From Pieris napi (lineage: Eukaryota > Arthropoda > Insecta > Lepidoptera > Pieridae): a stretch of DNA of 64,000 nucleotides. The stretch lies in assembly GCF_905475465.1 (NCBI RefSeq), contig NC_062235.1, forward strand, positions 9,496,001 through 9,560,000. The letters are read 5' to 3'. Of this stretch, positions 55,966 to 64,000 are shown one piece after another. Every line of letters starts with the position of its first letter. Position 1 is the stretch's first letter. Under the pieces are notes generated by a model. That model was not told the origin of the DNA. It did no database searches and saw only the letters and a list, made by a program, of their open reading frames with translations. A program made the position numbers and the translations under genes.

Positions 55966-58950
55966 TATAGTTTCTTATTTTAAACTACTACCACAGATTT
56001 AACTGCATTTCTGTATATTTTCAAAAATTTACGATACATATTGATAACGTCGCGTCACTCAAATACATAATTGCGATAAATAATTTCACGATAAATTTTT
56101 CAATATTATTGTTTCAATATTTGACATGAACAAATATGCATTAACTTATGACAATTAATAAACGTTGATGTTTAAAATAAATGTTGATGTTAATGTAAAC
56201 ACATTATTCAATGGATGAGTTTCAAAAACATTTAGGATTCGTTTAATGAGGTTTGTATTGACTGAGTTATTATTATTTTTTACATTGTAATATGTTCTTT
56301 GTGACTCACATCTCTATGGTTTAATGTGCGCTGTTTTAAATGAATTTATTATTATTTACACAACACAAAACTGCAACACTTAAAACTACAATCATAGGAG
56401 ACATTTATTTTTAATAAAGAATTAATATTTATGTTTTACATAGCTTTACAAAATTAGAGATTAAACAAGAAAATTGCATATAGTATTTAAAACTTCAATT
56501 ACGACATACTCTTATTTTTGCGTAGAATACAATTCATGCCGATTCCGATGGAAATAATTTTTAATTTTTCAAAATCTCTTGCAAAGTCTGCAAAAATCTG
56601 CTGAAAACTTTGCCTAGTATATGGATTTGGAAAGTTTTTAGCGGCTTAAAGTTGTAGATAATCGCTATAATAATTGTTTTTGTTCCTGCATTGAATATCT
56701 AGTTCGTTAACATACTTTAATTGAACTGCTAATGCACTGTTTGTTTAGGAGAATACTCCGCTGTATTAGCGGAGAATTAAGTGCTTGTCGCCCGTAACAC
56801 TTTCTACTAGCTTCCCGGGTATACCTTCGGGATCCCTTTGTAACGAAGTGATATATATTCAGTTGTAAGATGAAGATTTTCTATATATAAATGTAGTTTA
56901 AAATTTTTATAAATTTAATTCAAATTTTGACTTTTTAATTCACTATGAAGCAATTCTTATTTCTGTTAAACAATTGATTTATTCACACTTCGTTACCTTA
57001 AACATCAGGTTACATAAATTAATAGGCAACGGGCGGTCTCATCGTTAACAAGCGATTTCTTCCAGGCTAAGGAAAAATATACCTACTAAGGGTATAGGTT
57101 TTAGTACGTAACTAAATTAACAAAAAATTCAATTACAATAGCACTAGAACTATACAATACTAAACTAAGATCTAAAAACATAAAAAAGTAAAATCTAATG
57201 TGGAGGAGGTTTAATGAATCAGAATAAAAATTTATTAGTAGCTAATTACAAGGCTCAAAAAGAAGATTACTACATGAATTTATAGACTGAGCTGGTCTGA
57301 TTTCAAGAGGTAAGGAGTTCCAAAGATTCTTTGCAGCGATAAGGAGTGAATTCAGTTTTATGAGTAGGAGTATCAAGAATATTAGGTAAATAGATTGTCA
57401 CGGGAACGCTTATCAAAACTACATAATTATGATTAAATTAACTGGAGGTTTTAGGATAAATAATATTATAGAAAATCATTTTTTGCCACAAAAGAATTAG
57501 ATAACCAGCTGAGCTTACTTCGAAATTACGACATATGGCCAAAAATGGAAATCTAAATATGAATTGAATGCTAGATTTAAAAAACACATCTGATCTTACG
57601 AAGCTGCAGTTCTGTTAAAATTAAATTCAACATATTACTTATTAAGGTAATTAAGGTAAGGTATGGTAAGGTATTACATTAAATCTAGAAATTATTGTTA
57701 ACTCTAATTCTGAGTATTATGTCACAATAAATTGTTAAATATAAAGGAGAGAACTAGACTCAACACTGGAACTAGATTGTTCTTTAAAATCTACAAGGAT
57801 TCTCTTTGCTGTCATATGATTACGCAATTATAATCACTGGAATGATTATGATTCATATGTAGGTAGTATTAAACATCTATTCAACAGACGGCGACCCATC
57901 CGAGAGAATGGAATTCAATGTAGAACGCATTTTTCTTATCTTTCTTAAGATAGCGGATTAGGCCACCCACTAATTAGTGGAACATTACGAAATTGCATAA
58001 AGCTTTTTTTTAGTTAAGTGGAAGTAAACTTTAAATCTATATCCAAATTAAATCAATTATTATTTGGGAACCGTATTTGTCCCTTGCAAAGACATTCGAA
58101 CATGTAAGAAATTGTATTAAGCAGATTTTAATTTATTGCAGAAAAGCGCTGAAAATACAACCATTTCAGGCAAAGAATTTTTTCAATTGTGCAAAAAATT
58201 CCACGTTTGCCTCCATTAGCAGCCGACGCACACAATGATTTAGCATTCCCCCAAGAATTATTGTGATCATAATTTTTGCAGTCAACTTTTAACTTTATTG
58301 TTATCGCTTTCGAACTTTTTGCCTTGCGTGTACCATGTGTTGGTTTGTAGTCAAATTATTTTTAAATGCCTATGTTTTGTGGCAGTTGTCTGTGAAATCT
58401 AAAATTTCGTATTAACCAGGAATCCTTCTACAGGTATAGTATGGATACTAAATAATAACTTTGTTAATAGAAATCAAAACAATATGTATATAACATATTA
58501 TAATATATTAGGGATAAATTAATTATTTCTTCTTGTTAAGCGTAATTTAACTCTAAATGAAACTAAAAATCTCTAAATTACCTTGTAATAACACAATTAT
58601 TACGATACTCTAAATACAATATAAATTCAATAAAATTCCATCACGTGTAAGTAATAAATTGTATGTAAAGATGCTCCAAAAATAAATAATAATTCTTTAT
58701 ATAAACATCACGCTTCTTAAGTAAATAAAGTCGTCTATGTATGCACATCACGATCGAGTGCCGTAAAGCGCTAGTGAAATTGAAAGTGACTTCCCTTGTA
58801 AAGTAACGACTGAAGCGCTGAAATATCAATTTATTCCGATTTCATTCGTATCCTACGAGCGTGTTAGCGTTGACAGGTGTGTTGAAAATATTAAAAATAG
58901 TTCACAATTTTGTTAAGGAAATATCTTATTTGCTTCCAAGCTTTTAAGTG
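55966..58950. other. Gene-free AT-rich DNA
   Basis: Three kilobases without a recognisable exon, RNA gene or repeat body. The minus ORF at 58641-58829 has no motif. Confidence 0.45.
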
Positions 58951-59270
58951 TTAAGGTGCGTACAGACTATATAACATAACATGTTATACAACATTGCTAT
59001 ACAACATGTTTCAGATAATGTGGACACTGAATGTTATAAAACATGTTATAATAACATGTTATTGATATGTATGCTAGGACGAACCCAGCATCTACGTTTT
59101 TTTGTTTTTCTTTTGTTATTTAAAATGGTTATATAACATTGTTATATTGCATTATTATAATGTGTACAGTATTGTTTTATGTTATAATGTTGAATGACAA
59201 GGTTACATAATGTGAACGTGTTATAAAACACAAGTTATATAATATGTTACATAGTCTGTACGCACCCTTA
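58951..59270. mobile_element. TIR element (MITE), about 320 bp, with internal ACATGTTAT repeats
   Basis: The left end TTAAGGTGCGTACAGACTAT and the complement of the right end (TAAGGGTGCGTACAGACTAT) are nearly identical. The left TTAA could be a piggyBac-like target, but the right side reads TTAG, so this is unproven. The interior is built from variants of ACATGTTAT/ATAACATGT. No coding. Confidence 0.7.
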
Positions 59271-59949
59271 GGAATGTAGTATACTGAAATATATTTAGTT
59301 ATTATGGCTGTCCTGTTTATTTGGCTTCTAAGAACATTTTCTGCATATTTTAAATATTTCAAACTATGTTGTTCTGATTTAGTACCCAGGACCTGCAGGA
59401 TAATTAAACGGCAGATCTCTGTACTTAAACACTACTTGCGGGTAACGGAGCAAACAAAGTGTCTCCATTAAATGCTATATTTAGATTTTCCTTAAAATAC
59501 TGAGAAATTTATGAAATAAACGTGAATTCAAAACGTACACCATAACTTTTAAGTACCGAAATATCTCATACATTAAAAATAGCATAGCATCAGCGGGCTC
59601 GATTAATTAAGCTAAAACATTTTCTTGTTCTGATCTCGAATCCTGTTGTTTTAGTAAGGATCAAAAGCAAGTTCAAGCTCATTATTGCGACTTGTAAGGC
59701 ACATAGCTAAACAATTACTTGCCTTTAAATGATGAATATTTTATTTTATCTCACACACTGTTTTATTGTGTTTTTATTTTATTTTTATTACTCTTTAATG
59801 TATTTATATTCTAAGGTTTCGATATTTGTAAATATGTGAGGTATGTATACTAACTTTTTTAGTATAGTAGTTTTATTCTAAGAGTACATTGTCTTCTAAT
59901 ATAATTAATTATTTAACTAATGTAAACAAAATATTGTAAACCTATTTTA
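59271..59949. other. Gene-free AT-rich DNA
   Basis: Nothing recognised. Confidence 0.5.
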
Positions 59950-60105
59950 AAAGAGTAAGTGTGGAGTTTCTTGTCCATTCTTTTCCACACGAAACTACCT
60001 TTTGGAAGGGGCAACTAGAATCTTCTTTGTATTTTGTTTGACGTTCAAAAGCGCCATTTTAGGTGGTCTAATTGAAATAAATGATTTGACTTTGACTTTG
60101 ATCAG
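59950..60105 (+). repeat. Non-LTR retroposon 3' tail with (TTTGAC)n-like end
   Basis: AGTAAGTGTGGAGTTTCTTG, TTCTTTTCCACACGAAACTA, TTGACGTTCAAAAGCGCCAT and AATAAATGATTTGACTTTGA form an ordered tail ending in a hexanucleotide-like repeat. It resembles the 52425 family in layout but not in detail, so it is a related family. The ORF at 60002-60199 lies on it. Confidence 0.55.
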
Positions 60106-61482
60106 TGAAAAAAATGCATGCAGAAGTATCACAGTCCCATGTCTCATGTCATGCTTGTATGCATTAAGAATAAATATTTTGAATGATCGGGTAAAATAGT
60201 TGAACGCTAGATTATCATATATAGAATATAATTGATAAACGCTTCTTAGGGTACATTATTCTCTTGCATTAATATTTATTAATGTGTCTCTTGATTGCAG
60301 GACTACTGCGATCTCTCTGATTATTATCTTTAGCTAATAATCAGAACTACTAAAGTAGTTTTCGTAAATCGAGAAAAAGTATTCGATGTTTGTATCAAAA
60401 AACTAAATTTGAATTATATAAATTTGTTCGTATCTTTCACATAAACTTCGTAGTTCGACTACTATGACCCATTTAGAATCTATTTTCGAGTTATCGTAGA
60501 TCTTGTGGCGGCTCACGGTGACCGTTTCCCTCAAATTTTCTTTGAATGAATTTCTGTAGTTTGAATGTTGAACGCTATATTTCTTTTAAATTTAAATTAA
60601 TATTTTTAACTAATAGATTTGAAGATAGTCTTACAAGTAACGATTGTATTATAATAACTCATATTGATGTTAAAATAAACGTACAAATAACGATTATGTG
60701 AATTATAATAGGATCACAAGTTCGCTCGCAAGCATAACTTTTAGTTAGACGCTATTTAAAACAAGCGTATGTAATATAAACAGCAAACTAAAAAACTACT
60801 TTTATATGCATTTGTCGCGCTCCTAAACAAGATTGTTATGGTTACATGAATATAAACCACAGCGGTTTGCTAATGTAACTTGTTATGATTGTATTATATT
60901 TTTTTTTGTAAAATAAAGAAATTTAAAAAAATATATATATATATATATGATAATCCTAATTAAAATGTCTTTAGACATGTATTGAAAAACGCAGCGGATT
61001 CTCAAAAATAACTCTATTTGAATTGATAGATTTATTTAGAACCAAAGTGCAATTAGACTATTTACAACAGTAAAAATAAAATATAAATAATTGGGTATTT
61101 AAATGTATAGGACTGAACTCTCCAAGAAGAATCTATCGAAACTATTACGTATGTCACTCAACAAATAACACTTTAAATGAATTTCAAAATGTATTCTATC
61201 CAGATAAAGTGACTCAAATTTTAAATTCCAATTAGTGCTTACAAAAACCCATACAAAACATGACAATGCATTCAGGATTGACAATTGATGATCAACAATC
61301 TAGCATGGATGTCGACTGATTAAATTTTTTGACATTGGCTATATAATAATTCCTTTTTGTAAATCAATTCAGTGATATATTTTTAATTATGTATGACCGA
61401 ATTCGGAGTTTGACTACATAATAAGAAATTGTTATATCAAAGGTTTGGTAATTTTAGAAGATGTTATAAAAACTATATAGAT
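60106..61482. other. Gene-free AT-rich DNA with an (AT)n run
   Basis: An (AT)n microsatellite at 60930-60948 and an 11-bp hairpin, TCTGATTATTA (60316-60326) against TAATAATCAGA (60335-60345). A passable splice acceptor, TCTCTTGATTGCAG, ends at 60300, but no coding exon follows. Confidence 0.5.
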
Positions 61483-61806
61483 ACTAGCTGATCCGGCAAA
61501 TGTCGTTTTGCCATGTATATCATTTATAATAAAAAAATAGGGGTTGATCGTAGAGGGGTAAAAGTTAGGGATTGTATGTATTTTTTAATGTTGTATCATA
61601 AAAAAATAGAAATTAAAAATTTTGTCTAAAAAATAAAATAAAAAATTTAGGGGTGGACTACCCCTAACATTTAGGGGAATGAAAAATAGATGTTGGCCGA
61701 TTCTCATAGATACCGGATAAGCACAAAAAATTTCATCAAAATCGGTCAAGCCGTTTCGGAGGAGTATGGCAACGAAAACTGTGACACGAGAATTTTATAT
61801 ATTAGA
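61483..61806 (-). mobile_element. Non-autonomous Helitron, 324 bp
   Basis: On the minus strand it runs from TCTAATATATAAAATTCTCG (61806, preceded by A) to CCGGATCAGCTAGT (61483). GACCGATTT begins 59 bases from the 5' end. The interior has GGGGTAGTCCACCCCTAAA. It lacks Rep/helicase coding. Different family from the other Helitrons here. The ORF at 61690-61932 is a shadow. Confidence 0.78.
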
Positions 61807-62379
61807 TTAAAAAAATTATTGATAACTTTATTTACATTTAACATTTATAATACCAACAATAACGCAAAAATAAATTACAGAAACAATCTTCGTGATATAA
61901 GTACTGATATCCTAAAAATGTTTCACGGCTAAACAGCAAAATGTTTAACGAATTTTTAAGGAATATTATTGATATTAATTTTGCGTCAATTTCATACTAA
62001 CATCTAAAGAGATATCATTAACTGCCATACATTTATCACGTAAGTTTTTTATATATTAAAATGGTCAAGGTCTCTCTGTCCAAGACAATCCCTGCATAAG
62101 CTCCAGAGTATTGCATAAAATTTTAAAGCACGCCACTTTGAGCAATATCATGAATTGTTAAAACTTCATTATACCGCTATCCTCACGAAACTTGCAAAGT
62201 TCAATATTGTTAATTGAATTGTTTAAAAGCTAAAGCTTTGGATAACTTAAGGTATTTGTTCTATTTTAATTGTATATATCTATCAGATCTTGTGATAAAT
62301 GTATAATATATAGTGATCGGTTCGCACAGCTGGACATGTTTGTTTTAATTGTTTTGAAAAAATATCAAAATAATTTATT
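61807..62379. other. Gene-free AT-rich DNA
   Basis: Nothing recognised. Confidence 0.5.
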
Positions 62380-62515
62380 TCATTTATGTAACACTATGTA
62401 AACTTATGAACGTCAATAAAGAAATACATATTGAATGCTTCTAATTTTACATTTACTGCCAGTTCTCAAATCAAGGGCGAAGAACGGACGAGAAGAACTG
62501 GCAATAAATGTCTAT
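62380..62515 (-). repeat. Non-LTR retroposon 3' tail with stem-loop, minus copy
   Basis: The complement has TTGCCAGTTCTTCTCGTCCG and GATTTGAGAACTGGCAGTAA, then TTGACGTTCATAAGTTTACA. It matches the 3' half of the 52425 copy, stem included. Confidence 0.7.
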
Positions 62516-63721
62516 ATTACTCAGGGATTGTTAACAGAATGTAACGTTCTAAAAGTACTTTAAAATAGGTCCATTAGTTATTGAGTTGAGTTTACAAAAA
62601 AAAACATCATGGACAGTTTTTTTTAAATATATAATTATTATACGTTTCTATACTACTATACAGTACACATTACATAGGCAAAAAACCCCACACTTAAGCG
62701 ATTAAACTGGAAATAACAATGTAATCGAATCACTTGTCCCGAGGGAATATTTAAAAACAAAGGGTTGGAAAATTCAGTTTGTAATATGAGGGGAAATGAA
62801 AGAAAATTAGTAGGTTCTTGGAAACTCTGTAATATTGAAAAAATTTAACCATTACGAATTTTCAGAAGCGAATATTAAATTTCATATTGTTCATTATTTT
62901 GAGGTTTTATATTTAATGACTTTAAGAAGTAAAATTTTTAAGGTTACTTGTTCTAATTAGTATTTAATATCGACCAATTTATGTTTTTCAATAATTTATG
63001 AATATATAATTAATAATATTAAAATATTATTGAAATACTATTTACTAGCGTTCTTATAATCAATACGTATTTACCACAATCACCTATACTTTACTAACTG
63101 ATTAAAAAGAGCCTAACAGGGGTTAGAAATTTAAAATATTGGCAGATGAAGCTTGTGAAGTGAAGTGATGTAAACATCTACGGAACTACTACTACTAAAG
63201 GAAGAAAATTAAGGACGAACCCGACATTTTCAAATTTAAAAACATGAACGAAGCAGCATCCAATATATTTTGGTGTACCGAATAAGGTATATTGTGCGGC
63301 AGAATTTTTAAATTAATGTCGCAGCAACACCACTCCCTTTATATGGAAGAAACTGTATGATAGAGTTATTATTATATGATAAAGCGACAATGTATGACAA
63401 AATATTATTCATATTATCTGTTCCTTTTACATATATATTTGTATATGCTATATTTTATAAAACAGCCCTGAAAACAGCGTCTGTTTCAGTACGGGAAATT
63501 AAACACGCGCACTGCATTCATGTCAAAGCCCATATCCTGAGAAATACCAGTTCATTGAGATTAAAACCTAGATACGTCTTTGAAGCTATCTAGGACATAG
63601 AATCTCATGCAACCCTTTGCGAGCGACTAATGACGCAACGTTTTATGACTGAATTTCCCTTTAGAGTTAGTAATTACATCGTAAACATCGTTATGTAAAA
63701 AGTAAAATAAAAAAAAATTAA
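62516..63721. other. Gene-free AT-rich DNA
   Basis: The 78-codon plus ORF at 63357-63593 has a hydrophobic start but no motif or splice context, so it is not called. Confidence 0.4.
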
Positions 63722-63935
63722 TCATATAGGTAACATAATGTACACTTATGACTCAGTCAGTAAAGAAATACATATTAATGCTTCTAATTTTAAATTTACT
63801 GCCAGTTCTCAAATCAAGGGCGTAGAACGGGAGAGAAGAACTGGCAATAAACTCTCCGTCACTCTTTTTAATCGCCATTTTTTTTACACAACGTTTGTAA
63901 GGAGCTGCAGCGATTACACCATGTTCCACATGACA
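63722..63935 (-). repeat. Non-LTR retroposon 3' tail with stem-loop, longest minus copy
   Basis: The complement reads ATGGCGATTAAAAAGAGTGA, TTGCCAGTTCTTCTCTCCCG, TTGAGAACTGGCAGTAAATT and GAGTCATAAGTGTACATTAT. Same family and order as 52425-52640. The overlapping ORFs on both strands reflect the stem and are not genes. Confidence 0.72.
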
Positions 63936-64000
63936 TATAATCAAGTAATTAATAATAATAACATGAATTAAAAAAAAAACAAAGACTTGTCCTCTATCAA

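Noticed and set aside
60287..60345. Second exon after the acceptor at 60300, joined to the candidate exon at 55124-55160
   Set aside because: The joined frame meets a stop after a few codons, and the segment forms a simple hairpin; only a UTR exon would be possible and nothing supports it.
1..64000. CRISPR arrays, bacterial operons, prophage or integron structures
   Set aside because: No regularly spaced direct repeats, no Shine-Dalgarno/ORF clusters; composition and repeats are those of an insect nuclear genome.

Overview
The window looks like AT-rich nuclear DNA from an insect, most likely a moth or butterfly. Long gene-free stretches are studded with short retroposons, Helitron fragments, foldback elements and dead non-LTR retrotransposons. 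The lepidopteran assignment is an inference: it rests on the recurring repeat tails, the TC...CTAGT Helitrons and the tRNA-derived SINEs, which I recognise by pattern and not by a search. No bacterial-type genes, operons or CRISPR arrays are present.

Host genes appear only at the margins. At 571-742 (minus strand) there is a convincing first coding exon of a secreted spondin-domain protein: signal peptide, start of the Spondin_N domain, then a splice donor at 570-569. The rest of that gene lies left of base 1. At about 54740-55160 (plus strand) a GC-richer island ends in a strong splice donor at 55161. It may be the promoter and first exon of a gene running right, but this is much less certain. 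The roughly 54 kb between them holds no other host exon I can support.

The only long ORF is 36616-39795. It is an intact 1059-residue endonuclease plus reverse transcriptase from a non-LTR retrotransposon (about 36402-39821) with a 28-base A-tail. A decayed relative lies just upstream (35207-36017), and two tail-only fragments of the same family lie at 22155-22264 and 55841-55965. At least four other dead non-LTR ORF ends are readable (2985-3296 minus, about 5590-6440 plus, 11703-11880 plus, 23935-24250 minus), and a fifth (47941-48640 plus) is split by a foldback element.

Other mobile DNA includes about eleven copies or pieces of one tRNA-derived SINE family (nine of them minus strand, two with clear target-site duplications) and two other tRNA-derived SINEs (46067-46307 with a 13-bp duplication, and 51526-51770). 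There are six Helitron-like pieces sharing a short module at a fixed distance from the 5' end. A hAT remnant has a perfect 8-bp duplication, and several terminal-inverted-repeat elements occur. The clearest of these is 48203-48520, inserted in a retrotransposon with a TATA duplication that an uninterrupted copy at 11.7 kb supports.
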